Assembly: GCF_003687455.1 (NCBI RefSeq) | Contig: NZ_PHOA01000016.1 | Span: 1 to 32,182, forward strand | Direction of reading: 5' to 3' | Source of the DNA: Kocuria tytonicola | Lineage (GTDB): Bacteria > Actinomycetota > Actinomycetes > Actinomycetales > Micrococcaceae | Length of the DNA stretch: 32,182 nucleotides | In this document: piece after piece, positions 21,121-30,262 of the stretch | Numbering within the stretch: the stretch's first letter is position 1 | Layout of the letters: every line of letters begins with the position of its first letter | Made by a program: the position numbers and the translations under genes | Notes under the pieces: generated by a model | The model's input: the letters and a program-made list of their open reading frames with translations, nothing else | What the model was told of the DNA's origin: nothing | Databases searched by the model: none

Positions 21121-23451
21121 TCACGGGGCGAAGCGCAGCACCCCGTTGAGCAACTTCAGGGCTCCGGCCTTGTCCAGGGGGTTGTTGCGATTGCCGCACT
21201 TGGGGGACTGCACGCACGAGGGGCACCCGGACTCGCACTCGCACTGGGCGATGGCATCCCGGGTGGCCGTGATCCAGCGCCGGAACATCTCGTAGCCCCG
21301 CTCGGCGAAACCGGCCCCGCCGGGGTGGCCGTCGTGCACGAAGATGGTGGGCAGCTCGGTGTCCACGTGCAGGGCGGTGGACAGCCCGCCCACGTCCCAG
21401 CGGTCGCACGAGGCGAGCAGGGGGAGCAGCCCGATCATGGCGTGCTCCGCGGCGTGCAGGGCCCCCGGAATGTCCGGCTCCTCGATGCCCATGGCGGCCA
21501 GCTGCGGACCGGAGACCGTGAACCACGTGGCCACGGTGGACAGCTGCCGGGGCGGGAGCTCCAGCGGCTCCTCCCCGGCCACCTCGTTGGATGCCACGAG
21601 CTTGCGCTGGTAGCTGACCACCTGGGTGGTCACGTCCACGGAACCGCGGTGGATGCTCACCGGACCCCACTGCGCCGACTCCGCCACGGAGACCACCCGC
21701 ACCTCGGTGACGTCCCGGGCCACGGTGTAGAAGTCCGGGAACGCCCGGCGCACCGCGGCCACGTGCAGCTCCTCGTCCAGCTCGTCCACCAGGTAGGTCC
21801 TGCCCTGGTGCACGTACACCGCTCCCGGGTGCGCCTGGTAGTGGGACTGCGGCGCACCCATCGTGCCCAGCACGGTGCCGGTGTCCGAGTCGATGATCTG
21901 CACCGGCCCGCCGTCCCCGGAGCGGATGGACACCATGCCCGCGGGCTGCTCGGACCGGGTCCAGAACCACCCCGTGGGGCGGCGCCGCAGGTGACCGGCC
22001 GCGGTGAGGGAGTCCAGCACCTCCCGGGCGGTGGGTCCGAAGACCGCCAGCTCATCGGGGCGCAGGGGCAGCTCGGCCGCGGCCGCGCACAGGTGCGGCG
22101 CCAGCACGTAGGGGTTGGAGGCCTCGAACACCGTGGCCTCCACGGGGACGTCGAAGATCGCCTCCGGGTGGTTCACCAGGTACCCGTCCAGGGGGTCGTC
22201 CCCGGCGATCAGCGCGGCCAGTGCGTGCTGGCCCGCCCGTCCGGCACGCCCGATCTGCTGCAGGAAGGAGGCGCGGGTCCCGGGCCACCCGGCGACCAGG
22301 ACGGCGTCGAGTCCGGCGATGTCGATGCCCAGCTCCAGCGCGGACGTGCTCGCGACCCCCAGCAGGCGGCCGTCCCGCAGCTGCTGCTCCAGCTCGCGCC
22401 GCTCCTCCGGCAGGAAACCCGAGCGGTAGGCCGCCACCCGGTGGCCCAGCGAGGGATCAACCTCTTCCAGTTGCCGGTGGGCGGCCTGGGCAATCGTCTC
22501 CGCACCGCGGCGGGAGCGGATGAACGCGATCGTGCGGATCTGGCGCAGCACCAGGTCCGTGAGCATGTCCGAGGCCTCCGCGGTGACCGTGCGGCGTCGT
22601 GGAGCGCTGTTGTCCGAACCGCCGGGGGACTGCTCCGGCTCCCACAGCACCACCGTGCGCGAGCCGTGGGGAGAGGTGTCCTGCGTGATGGCCGTGACGT
22701 CCTCGGGGTCCGCGCCGACCAGTTTGGCGAACGAGTCCTGCGGCGCCGCGCTCGTGGCGGAGGCCCCGATGAACCGCGGGGACGCCCCGTAGTGCGCGGC
22801 GATCCGCGTGAGCCGGCGCAGCACCACCGCCACGTGGGACCCGAACACCCCGCGGTAGGAGTGGGCCTCGTCCACGATCACGTAGCGCAGCCGCCGGAAG
22901 AACCGGGACCAGCCGGCGTGGTGCGGCAGGATCCCGTGGTGCAGCATGTCCGGGTTGCAGAGGACCACGTCCGCGTGCTCCCGGATCCAGCGGCGCTCGC
23001 CGGGGTCCGTGTCCCCGTCGTACGTGGCGGCCCGGACGTCGTCGAAGCCCAGGGCGCGCAGCGAGCTCAGCTGGTCGGCGGCGAGCGCCTTGGTGGGGGA
23101 GAGGTACAGCGCGGTGGCCTCGTCCGGGTGGTGCAGCAGTCCGGGGCGTTCGGCCACGGCGAGCCTGCCCCGGTGGACGGCGTCCAGCACGAGGGACTGG
23201 TAGACGAGCGACTTGCCGGACGCGGTGCCCGTGGCCACGATCGCGTGCTTCGGCGCGTTCAGGGCGGCCACCTGGTGCGCGTAGGGCTCGTGGATGCCGA
23301 GGCGCTCGAAGGCCGCGGCCACGTCCGGGTGCACCCACTGCGGCCACGGGGCGTGCTCGGGACGGCGCTCCGGGATCTCGCGCACGTGGCGCACCTGCTC
23401 GGGACGCGGTCCGCGCCCGAGCAGGTCCACCATGTCCTGGGACATCCTCAT
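21121..23451 (-). CDS. DEAD/DEAH-box superfamily II helicase with DUF1998 zinc-binding C-terminus (SftH/MrfA-like)
   Basis: A 776-residue DNA helicase. Motifs: Walker A A-T-G-T-A-S-G-K80-S, D194-E-A-H, S231-A-T, then S-T-S-A-L-E-L-G-I-D-I and Q-Q-I-G-R-A-G-R in the second RecA domain. The C-terminal DUF1998 region carries C-E-C-E-S-G-C-P-S-C-V-Q-S-P-K-C, a cysteine cluster that binds zinc in relatives. M. smegmatis SftH and B. subtilis MrfA (YprA) have this layout; they are 3'-5' translocases, and MrfA repairs mitomycin C damage. A helicase at this place beside Tad genes and topA is also seen at Rv3649. The ATG at 23451 has no good ribosome site; GAGAAT lies six bases upstream, suggesting a leaderless transcript. 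Confidence 0.92.
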   Translation of the reverse strand: MRMSQDMVDLLGRGPRPEQVRHVREIPERRPEHAPWPQWVHPDVAAAFERLGIHEPYAHQVAALNAPKHAIVATGTASGKSLVYQSLVLDAVHRGRLAVAERPGLLHHPDEATALYLSPTKALAADQLSSLRALGFDDVRAATYDGDTDPGERRWIREHADVVLCNPDMLHHGILPHHAGWSRFFRRLRYVIVDEAHSYRGVFGSHVAVVLRRLTRIAAHYGASPRFIGASATSAAPQDSFAKLVGADPEDVTAITQDTSPHGSRTVVLWEPEQSPGGSDNSAPRRRTVTAEASDMLTDLVLRQIRTIAFIRSRRGAETIAQAAHRQLEEVDPSLGHRVAAYRSGFLPEERRELEQQLRDGRLLGVASTSALELGIDIAGLDAVLVAGWPGTRASFLQQIGRAGRAGQHALAALIAGDDPLDGYLVNHPEAIFDVPVEATVFEASNPYVLAPHLCAAAAELPLRPDELAVFGPTAREVLDSLTAAGHLRRRPTGWFWTRSEQPAGMVSIRSGDGGPVQIIDSDTGTVLGTMGAPQSHYQAHPGAVYVHQGRTYLVDELDEELHVAAVRRAFPDFYTVARDVTEVRVVSVAESAQWGPVSIHRGSVDVTTQVVSYQRKLVASNEVAGEEPLELPPRQLSTVATWFTVSGPQLAAMGIEEPDIPGALHAAEHAMIGLLPLLASCDRWDVGGLSTALHVDTELPTIFVHDGHPGGAGFAERGYEMFRRWITATRDAIAQCECESGCPSCVQSPKCGNRNNPLDKAGALKLLNGVLRFAP

Positions 23452-23709
23452 GCCGTCATTCTCGCCCACCCGCCGGTGGACCACGAACGGACCCCGGGTT
23501 CCTGGGACGGAGTGCGCTCCGCGCCCCTGCCGCACCGCGCCCGGGGCGCCAGGCGGTCGCCGCACCGACCCCCGCCCGGCCTCCGGGGCCGCACCGCACC
23601 TCAACGGCGCCGCGCCGGTCTCCCGTCCGGCCCACGTCCCGAGCAGGCCGCCGGTGGCACGCCCCGCCGTCCTCACCCGCGGCGGGCACCTGCGTGGAAT
23701 CATGGAGAC

Positions 23710-24183
23710 ATGAGCAACGACGCCGAGCACGCACACCCCATGAACATCGCCCACGAGCACGAGGACCTGCGCGAGGACGCCCCCGCCACCTCGCCGGTGA
23801 CCGAGCTGAGCGAGGAGGAGAGCTGGGAGCTCCTCAAGCAGGCCCGCTTCGCCCGCCTGGCCACCCGGGACGGGGACGAGATCGACATCACGCCCCTGAA
23901 CATCGTCTCGGACGGGGAGAAGCTCTACTTCCGCTCCGCCAAGGGAACCAAGGTGCTGCACCTGCAGCTGAACCCGAACGTGGCCGTGGAGATCGACCGC
24001 ACGTCCGGTTCCCAGGCGCACTCCGTGGTGGTCCGCGGCACCGCGGCCATGATCACGGACGCGGACGAGATCAGGCGTGTGGAGGAGCTCGGGCTGCGGC
24101 CGTGGCTGAACACCGAGAAGATCGAGGTCGTGGAGATCACCCCCACCCGCATCACCGGCCGCGCGTTCCGGCTGGGTCACTGA
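23710..24183 (+). CDS. Pyridoxamine 5'-phosphate oxidase-fold flavin-binding protein
   Basis: A 157-residue split-barrel protein. After a His/Glu-rich N-terminus of about 30 residues comes L-S-E-E-E-S-W-E-L-L (33-42), F-A-R-L-A-T-R-D-G-D-E-I-D-I-T-P-L-N (46-63), Y-F-R-S-A-K-G-T-K-V-L-H-L (72-84) and V-A-V-E-I-D-R. This pattern belongs to the general PNPOx-like family, many members of which bind FMN, F420 or haem; true PdxH activity is unlikely at this length. The cofactor cannot be settled from sequence. The GGAG before the ATG is only two bases away, so initiation may be leaderless or near-leaderless. It is divergent from the helicase and 3 nt upstream of the methyltransferase, so they are co-transcribed. 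Confidence 0.8.
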   Translation: MSNDAEHAHPMNIAHEHEDLREDAPATSPVTELSEEESWELLKQARFARLATRDGDEIDITPLNIVSDGEKLYFRSAKGTKVLHLQLNPNVAVEIDRTSGSQAHSVVVRGTAAMITDADEIRRVEELGLRPWLNTEKIEVVEITPTRITGRAFRLGH

Positions 24184-24186
24184 GCG

Positions 24187-25998
24187 GTGCCCGCCCCGTC
24201 GCGCTCCACAGGGTCCGGTGACGCGCCGCTCGGTGCGGCAGCATCCCCCTCCGGCCCGTCCGGCACCCCCGTTTCCGGGTCCGTCCCGTTCGCCGCGGTG
24301 GATGACGCCCCGCGCTCGGACGACGCCGCCCTGGTCGCCCGCCTGCACGCGGACCTCGCGGCCGCGCAGTTCACCGTGGACCGCGTCACGGACCTGCTGG
24401 GCACGGAGGCCATGGCCGCGTGGTCCCGGGACCAGGCCGTGCCCGCGCGCCGGGCGCTGCGGCGCCACGGGGCCGGGGACCCTGCACTGAGCGCGCTCGT
24501 CGCGTTCTTCCTCCTGGGCGACCCGGTCCGCCGCTCCGCGCTCGACGCCGCCCTGCCCGCCGTGGGCGCCCACGGCCTGGACCGGCTGGGGCTGGTGGAG
24601 ACCGGTTCCGGGCACACCACGGACGGTGATCCCGAGCTGCGCGCCGCGATGGACCTGCGCCCCTACGCCACGGACTCCTCCGCGGAGCTGTACGTGGCGA
24701 GCGACCTGGGGGCCTTCCAGCGACCGGGCGTGCTGCGCCGCGACCACGTGCTGGGGATCGGCGGGGCCTCCACCACCCTGGTGCAGTCCACCCCGCGGCG
24801 CAGCGTGGACCGGGCGCTGGACCTCGGGACGGGGTGCGGCATCCAGACCTTCCACCTGCTCGCGCACGCGGCCCACGTGACCGCCACGGACATCTCCGAG
24901 CGTGCACTGGCCACCACCCGCTTCAACCTGGTGCTCAACGCCGCGGCCCTCGGGCTGGACCCGGAGCACCCGGAGCAGCGGGTGCGACTGGTGCTGGGCA
25001 GTTTGCTGGAACCCGTGGCGGGGGGGCGCTTCGACATGGTGGTCTCCACCCCGCCGTTCGTCATCACCCCGCGCTCCGCGAGCGAGCGGGCCGAGGAGCG
25101 CTTCACCTACCGGGACGGCGGTCTGCCCGGGGACCGGATCGTGCGGGAGCTGCTGGCCACCCTGCCCTCCGTGCTGAACCCCGGAGGGACCGCGCACCTG
25201 CTCGCGAACTGGGAGATCCCGCGCGATGACCAGGAGGCTCCCGAGGCCACGTGGTCCCGCGGCCCGGACTCCTGGATCCCCCGTGACACCGGCGCGTGGA
25301 TCGTCCAGCGCGAGCTGCAGGACCCGTGCGAGTACGCCGAGACCTGGTTGCAGGACGCCTCGCAGCAGCGCGATCCGGAGGCTTTCGACCGTGCCTACGC
25401 CGCCTACCTGGACGACTTCGCGTCCCGGGACGTGGCCGCGGTGGGCTTCGGCATGGTGTGGCTCCAGCGCCCCGTCAGCGCCGCGGCGAAGGACGCCGCG
25501 GCGTCGTCGTCCGTGCCGCGGATCTTCGAGACGGTGCCCCACCCCATCCAGCAGCCGATCGCCCCGGCGCTCGCCGCCGAGTGGGAGCGGACCGTGCGCC
25601 TGGCGCGCGAGGCCGCAGCCACGAACGATCACGACGGCGCTGCAGCGCCACGTGCGACGGCGGGAGCACCGGACGGGTACCCGGCCGGAACGGACCGGGC
25701 TTGGCTGGACCGGCGCTACACCGTGGCCCAGGACGTGACCGAGGAGCGCCACGGCGCACCGGGTGCGGAGGACCCCTCGCTGATCCTGCTGCGGCAGGGC
25801 GCGGGACTGCGGCGCACGGTGATCCTCTCCAGCGAGGCCGCGGGCTTCGCGGGGGTGTGCGACGGCGAGCTCACCGCCCGCCAGATCCTCACGGCCCTGG
25901 GCGCCCTGCTGGACTGGACGGAGGGACCGTCGGCGCAGCTGCTGGACGAGATCGAGGGGCTCGTCGTGCACGGGTTCCTGCTGGAGGTGCAAGACTGA
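24187..25998 (+). CDS. Class I SAM-dependent methyltransferase (PrmC/HemK-like, DUF7059 type)
   Basis: A 603-residue protein. An N-terminal helical domain (about 45-200) precedes the Rossmann methyltransferase fold: motif I A-L-D-L-G-T-G-C-G-I-Q (210-220), acidic T-D-I-S (234-237), then the motif IV position V-V-S-T-P-P-F-V (285-292). Relatives that methylate planar nitrogens in proteins or nucleic acids have N-P-P-Y/F there; here the Asn is Thr288. A conserved-looking C-terminal domain (about 500-603) follows an Ala/Thr-rich linker. The substrate is unknown. GTG 24187 is three bases after the previous stop; the first 40 residues are Pro/Ser/Gly-rich and the true start could be later, such as GTG 24298. 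Confidence 0.8.
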   Translation: MPAPSRSTGSGDAPLGAAASPSGPSGTPVSGSVPFAAVDDAPRSDDAALVARLHADLAAAQFTVDRVTDLLGTEAMAAWSRDQAVPARRALRRHGAGDPALSALVAFFLLGDPVRRSALDAALPAVGAHGLDRLGLVETGSGHTTDGDPELRAAMDLRPYATDSSAELYVASDLGAFQRPGVLRRDHVLGIGGASTTLVQSTPRRSVDRALDLGTGCGIQTFHLLAHAAHVTATDISERALATTRFNLVLNAAALGLDPEHPEQRVRLVLGSLLEPVAGGRFDMVVSTPPFVITPRSASERAEERFTYRDGGLPGDRIVRELLATLPSVLNPGGTAHLLANWEIPRDDQEAPEATWSRGPDSWIPRDTGAWIVQRELQDPCEYAETWLQDASQQRDPEAFDRAYAAYLDDFASRDVAAVGFGMVWLQRPVSAAAKDAAASSSVPRIFETVPHPIQQPIAPALAAEWERTVRLAREAAATNDHDGAAAPRATAGAPDGYPAGTDRAWLDRRYTVAQDVTEERHGAPGAEDPSLILLRQGAGLRRTVILSSEAAGFAGVCDGELTARQILTALGALLDWTEGPSAQLLDEIEGLVVHGFLLEVQD

Positions 25999-26099
25999 GC
26001 CCGGGAGCAGGACCGCGCCCCTGATCCGCAGCGCGGGCCGTGCCGGGTGAGGACACTGCACCGGCCCCGCGCTCACGGGGAGCGGGACGCCGTGTGCCG

Positions 26100-26167
26100 T
26101 ACGCTGACCACTCGGACGCGGGACGCCCGCACCCGCCAGCACCACACCGGGCGCCGTGCTCTACGCT
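26100..26167 (+). promoter_or_regulatory. Two TACGCT -10-like hexamers upstream of topA
   Basis: TACGCT occurs at 26100-26105 and 26162-26167, each within a related CCGTGnnnnTACGCTGA context. Both fit TAnnnT. The downstream one would give a leader of about 55 nt before the topA TTG. No -35 is convincing. The rest of the 229-nt gap shows only a weak 6-bp inverted repeat after the methyltransferase. Confidence 0.3.
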
Positions 26168-26227
26168 GAACGGCGACCACCAGAGACAGACCCGCCCCGC
26201 AACCACGGGTCACGACGAGGAGCACCT

Positions 26228-29194
26228 TTGGCACCGAAGGCCACCAAGAACGCCGGCACGGGCAAGAGCCTGCTGATCGTAGAGTCACCGTCCAAGGTGA
26301 AGACGATCGCGGGCTACCTGGGGGACGCCTACGAGGTGGAGTCCTCCATGGGCCACATCCGCGACCTGCCGCAGCCCTCCGAGCTGCCCACGGACATGAA
26401 GAAGGGCCCGTACGGCAAGTTCGCGGTGGACGTGGAGCACGAGTTCGACCCGTACTACGTGGTGAACCCGGACAAGAAGAAGAAGGTCACGGAGCTCAAG
26501 CGCAAGCTCAAGGACGCGGACGCGCTCTACCTGGCCACTGATGGGGACCGCGAGGGCGAGGCCATCGCGTGGCACCTGCTGCAGGTGCTCAAGCCCAAGG
26601 TCCCGGTGTACCGACTCACGTTCCCCGAGATCACCAAGGAGGCGATCGAGCGCGGCTTCGGCCAGCTGCGGGACATCGACCAGGACCTCGTGGACGCCCA
26701 GGAGACCCGCCGGATCCTGGACCGCCTGTACGGCTACGAGATCTCCCCGGTGCTGTGGCGCAAGGTCTCCTCGGGTCTCTCCGCGGGCCGAGTGCAGTCC
26801 GTGGCCACCCGCCTGGTGGTGCAGCGCGAACGCGAGCGCATGGCGTTCGTCCCCGCGGACTACTGGGACCTCACGGGCACGTTCTCCCGCCCGGAGGGCC
26901 AGGACGCCGGGCGTCCCTTCACCGCCCGCCTGAGCTCCGTGGACGGCCGCCGCGTGGCCACGGGCAAGGACTTCGACGACCGCGGCCAGCTCAAGTCCTC
27001 CTCCGGCAACGCCCCGGTCACGCTGGACGAGGCCGTGGCCGCGGCGCTCGCCGCCGGCCTGCAGGACGCCACCTTCTCGGTCCGCTCCCTGGAGACCAAG
27101 CCGTACACGCGCCGCCCCGCGGCCCCGTTCACCACGTCCACGCTGCAGCAGGAGGCCGCGCGCAAGCTGCGCTTCACCTCCCGGACCACCATGCGCGTGG
27201 CCCAGCGGCTGTACGAGAACGGCTACATCACCTACATGCGCACGGACTCCGTGGCGCTGTCGGACCAGGCCGTCAACGCCGCCCGGGCGCAGGCCAAGGA
27301 GCTCTACGGCGCGGAGTTCGTGCCCGCATCCAAGCGCGTGTACGCCTCCAAGTCCAAGAACGCCCAGGAGGCCCACGAGGCCGTGCGCCCCGCCGGGGAC
27401 ACCTTCCGCACGCCGTCCCAAGTGCGCTCGCAGCTGTCCGTGGACGAGTTCAAGCTCTACGAGCTGATCTGGAAGCGCACCGTGGCCTCCCAGATGCAGG
27501 ACGCCAAGGGAGACACCGCCACGGTCCGACTGGGGGCCACGGCCACATCCGCGGCCGGTGAGCTCGCCGGGGCCGATGCCGAGTTCTCGGCCTCCGGAAC
27601 CGTCATCACCTTCCGGGGGTTCCTGGCCGCGTACGAGGAGGGCCGGGACGTGAACCCCGAGCTCTCCCAGGACAGCGGGAAGAAGGGTGCCAAGGACGAG
27701 GACAAGCGGCTGCCCGTGATGTCCGAGGGCGACGCCCTGGACGCCTCCGAGGTCACCGCGGACGGGCACACCACCACGCCCCCGGCCCGCTACACCGAGG
27801 CCTCGCTGGTGAAGACCCTGGACGAGCTGGGCATCGGACGCCCCTCCACGTACGCCGCCACGATCTCCACGATCATGGACCGCGGCTACGTGCAGGTGCG
27901 CGGCTCGGCCCTGATCCCCTCGTGGCTCGCGTTCTCCGTGGTGCGTCTGCTGGAGGACCACTTCTCCGACTACGTGGACTACGACTTCACGGCGGAGCTC
28001 GAGGACGACCTGGACCGGATCGCCCGTGGCGAGGCCGAGCGCGTCAAGTGGCTCACGGGCTTCTACTTCGGGGAGAACCCCAGCGACCCGGGCCTGAAGC
28101 CGCTCGTGGACGACCTCGGGGAGATCGACGCCCGTGCGGTGAACTCCATTCCCGTCACGGACGAGATCACGCTGCGCGTGGGCAAGTTCGGCCCCTACCT
28201 GGAGTCGGGCGGGACCGTGGACCCGGAGACCGGTGAGATCACGGATCCGGTGCGCGCGAACGTCCCCCTGGACCTCGCCCCGGACGAGCTCACCCCGGAC
28301 AAGGCGCGTGAGCTGATGGAGATCGGCAAGGCGGACGGTCGCGAGCTGGGCGTGAACCCGGAGACCGGCCGGATGGTCGTGGCCAAGGACGGCCGCTACG
28401 GGCCCTACGTCACCGAGATCGTCCCGGAGCCCACCCAGGAGGAGCTGGACGCGATCCCCACGGAGTACTACAAGAACGGCAAGCCCAAGCCGAAGAAGAT
28501 CGAGAAGCCCAAGCCGAACACGGCGTCCCTGTTCTCCTCCATGAACCTGCAGGACATCACGCTGGAGGACGCCCTGAAGCTGCTGTCCCTGCCCCGTGAG
28601 CTGGGCGAGGACACGGACGGGGAGACGATCACCGTGCAGAACGGGCGCTACGGGCCGTACCTGAAGAAGGGCTCGGACTCCCGCTCCATCTCCTCCGAGG
28701 ACCAGATCTTCACCATCACCCTGGACGAGGCGAAGACCATCTACGCCCAGCCCAAGCAGCGGGGCCGTGCGGCGGCGAAGCCCCCGCTCGCGGACCTCGG
28801 CGCGGATCCTCTCACGGAGAAGCGGATGATCATCAAGGAGGGCCGCTTCGGCGCGTACATCACGGACGGTGAGACCAACGTGACCGTGCCGCGCGCGGAG
28901 GCGATCGAGCAGATCACCGCCGCCCGTGCGTCCCAGCTGCTCGCGGAGAAGCGCGCCAAGGGTCCGGCCCCGGCCAAGTCCCCGGCGCGCGGCAAGGCCC
29001 GCGCGGCCTCCGAGAGCACCACCGCCACGAAGTCAGCCACGACGTCGAGCACGGCCAAGAAGGCGCCCGCCAAGAAGACGGGGGCTGCGAAGGCCACGGG
29101 GACGACGACGAAGCGCGCCACCGCGGCCAAGGGCAAGACCGCCACGGGCTCAGCGGGCACCACCCGGAAGGCCCCCGCGAAGAAGACGAGCTGA
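26228..29194 (+). CDS. topA: DNA topoisomerase I
   Basis: A 988-residue type IA topoisomerase that relaxes negative supercoils. Toprim motifs: L-L-I-V-E-S-P-S-K-V-K-T (about 14-25) and A-T-D-G-D-R-E-G-E-A-I-A-W-H (near 104-117). The active-site Tyr336 is in G-Y-I-T-Y-M-R-T-D-S. The C-terminus lacks zinc fingers and has repeated G-[KR]-[FY]-G-P-Y-type units (four visible: G-K-F-G-P-Y-L, G-R-Y-G-P-Y-V, G-R-Y-G-P-Y-L and G-R-F-G-A-Y-I) followed by a Lys/Ala/Thr-rich tail of about 80 residues, as in mycobacterial TopA. The start is TTG 26228, with GAGGAG five to six bases upstream; it gives M-A-P-K-A-T-K. An in-frame ATG at 26156 lacks a ribosome site. Confidence 0.96.
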   Translation: MAPKATKNAGTGKSLLIVESPSKVKTIAGYLGDAYEVESSMGHIRDLPQPSELPTDMKKGPYGKFAVDVEHEFDPYYVVNPDKKKKVTELKRKLKDADALYLATDGDREGEAIAWHLLQVLKPKVPVYRLTFPEITKEAIERGFGQLRDIDQDLVDAQETRRILDRLYGYEISPVLWRKVSSGLSAGRVQSVATRLVVQRERERMAFVPADYWDLTGTFSRPEGQDAGRPFTARLSSVDGRRVATGKDFDDRGQLKSSSGNAPVTLDEAVAAALAAGLQDATFSVRSLETKPYTRRPAAPFTTSTLQQEAARKLRFTSRTTMRVAQRLYENGYITYMRTDSVALSDQAVNAARAQAKELYGAEFVPASKRVYASKSKNAQEAHEAVRPAGDTFRTPSQVRSQLSVDEFKLYELIWKRTVASQMQDAKGDTATVRLGATATSAAGELAGADAEFSASGTVITFRGFLAAYEEGRDVNPELSQDSGKKGAKDEDKRLPVMSEGDALDASEVTADGHTTTPPARYTEASLVKTLDELGIGRPSTYAATISTIMDRGYVQVRGSALIPSWLAFSVVRLLEDHFSDYVDYDFTAELEDDLDRIARGEAERVKWLTGFYFGENPSDPGLKPLVDDLGEIDARAVNSIPVTDEITLRVGKFGPYLESGGTVDPETGEITDPVRANVPLDLAPDELTPDKARELMEIGKADGRELGVNPETGRMVVAKDGRYGPYVTEIVPEPTQEELDAIPTEYYKNGKPKPKKIEKPKPNTASLFSSMNLQDITLEDALKLLSLPRELGEDTDGETITVQNGRYGPYLKKGSDSRSISSEDQIFTITLDEAKTIYAQPKQRGRAAAKPPLADLGADPLTEKRMIIKEGRFGAYITDGETNVTVPRAEAIEQITAARASQLLAEKRAKGPAPAKSPARGKARAASESTTATKSATTSSTAKKAPAKKTGAAKATGTTTKRATAAKGKTATGSAGTTRKAPAKKTS

Positions 29195-29224
29195 GCCGGG
29201 GGCGCCGCGAGCGGCGTCGTCGGC
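29195..29224 (+). terminator. Hairpin terminator after topA
   Basis: Arms 29195-29208 and 29211-29224 pair over 14 positions with one mismatch and two wobbles. It starts directly after the topA stop. The right arm contains GCGGCGTCGTCG, the core shared with the hairpins at 4771 and 7451. Confidence 0.6.
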
Positions 29225-29281
29225 CGGTGAACCCGCGGGGTGGGACACGCGCCCGCCCCGCCCGCGAGCGAAGGAAGACAC

Positions 29282-30262
29282 ATGCGGCTCTCCGTCCTGG
29301 ACGTCGGCTCCAACACGGTGCACCTGCTCCTGCTGGACGTCTACCCCGGTTCCCGCCCGGAGCCGTACGCGTCCCACAAGGTGGCGCTGCGGCTCGTGGA
29401 CCACCAGGACTCCTCCGGGCGGATCACGGACGAGGGCCGGGACCGGCTGACGGCGTTCGTGGTGGAGGCCCGGGACTTCGCCGTGGAGCACCGTGCGGAG
29501 GACCTGCTGGCGTTCGCCACCTCGGCCATCCGCGAGGCGGCCAACGGCGCCGAGGTGCTGGAGCACGTGCAGTCCGTCTCCGGGGTCACGCTCACGGAGC
29601 TGTCCGGGGACCAGGAGGCCGCCATCACGTTCTCGGCGGTGCGCCGCTGGTTCGGCTGGAGCGCGGGGCGGATCCTGGACTTCGACATCGGCGGCGGCTC
29701 GTTCGAGATGGCCATCGGCACGAACGCCCTGCCCGGCGTGGCCACGTCCGTGCCCCTGGGCGCGGGGCGGCTGTACCGCGGCTACCTGGCCGGGGCCGAC
29801 GTCGCGTCCCCCGCCCAGTTCAAGGCGCTGCGCAAGCACGTGCGGGCCACGCTGCGCCCGGCCGTGGACCGGATCGCCGGGGGTGGTCACCCGAACCTCG
29901 TGGTGGGCACGTCCAAGACCTTCCGCTCGCTCGCCCGGATCTGCGGCGCGGCGCCGTCCGCGCAGGGCCCGTACGTCCAGCGGCTCATGCACCTGGAGGA
30001 CCTGCGGCTGTGGACGCGGCGCATGGAGGCCATGTCCGTGGCCGAGCGCGCGGACCTGCCCGGGGTCTCCGAGCACCGTGCGGCGCAGGTGGTGGCCGGG
30101 GCGATCGTCGCGGAGACCGCCATGGACATGCTCAGGATCGAGACTCTGCAGATCTCCCCGTGGGCGCTGCGCGAGGGGCTGATCCTGCGCCGCATGGACC
30201 GGCTCGTGCGGGACTCCTCCAGCGAGACCGTCAACCCCAAGGACCTGGTGAGCAGATCATGA
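29282..30262 (+). CDS. Ppx/GppA-family phosphatase
   Basis: A 326-residue member of the ASKHA phosphotransferase superfamily. D-V-G-S-N-T-V-H-L-L (7-16) is phosphate loop 1, T-S-A-I-R-E-A-A-N (80-88) a conserved helix, E-L-S-G-D-Q-E112 carries the general base Glu, and F-D-I-G-G-G-S-F-E (134-142) is loop 2. Such proteins hydrolyse polyphosphate or pppGpp; actinobacteria usually have two paralogues of about this length, both short compared with E. coli Ppx, and the substrate cannot be chosen from sequence. AAGGAAG lies four to five bases before the ATG. The stop overlaps the next start by ATGA, indicating coupled translation with the TIM-barrel protein. Confidence 0.9.
   Translation: MRLSVLDVGSNTVHLLLLDVYPGSRPEPYASHKVALRLVDHQDSSGRITDEGRDRLTAFVVEARDFAVEHRAEDLLAFATSAIREAANGAEVLEHVQSVSGVTLTELSGDQEAAITFSAVRRWFGWSAGRILDFDIGGGSFEMAIGTNALPGVATSVPLGAGRLYRGYLAGADVASPAQFKALRKHVRATLRPAVDRIAGGGHPNLVVGTSKTFRSLARICGAAPSAQGPYVQRLMHLEDLRLWTRRMEAMSVAERADLPGVSEHRAAQVVAGAIVAETAMDMLRIETLQISPWALREGLILRRMDRLVRDSSSETVNPKDLVSRS

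Noticed and set aside
19007-22600. 19-base exact match between the TadC gene (19007-19025) and the helicase gene (22582-22600)
   Set aside because: Given the GC content and codon bias, a match of this length in 32 kb is not clearly beyond chance, and no flanking duplication is visible.
21121-26145. 1674-codon minus-strand frame extending the helicase upstream
   Set aside because: The extension is opposite the PNPOx-like and methyltransferase genes, and helicase homology begins just after 23451.
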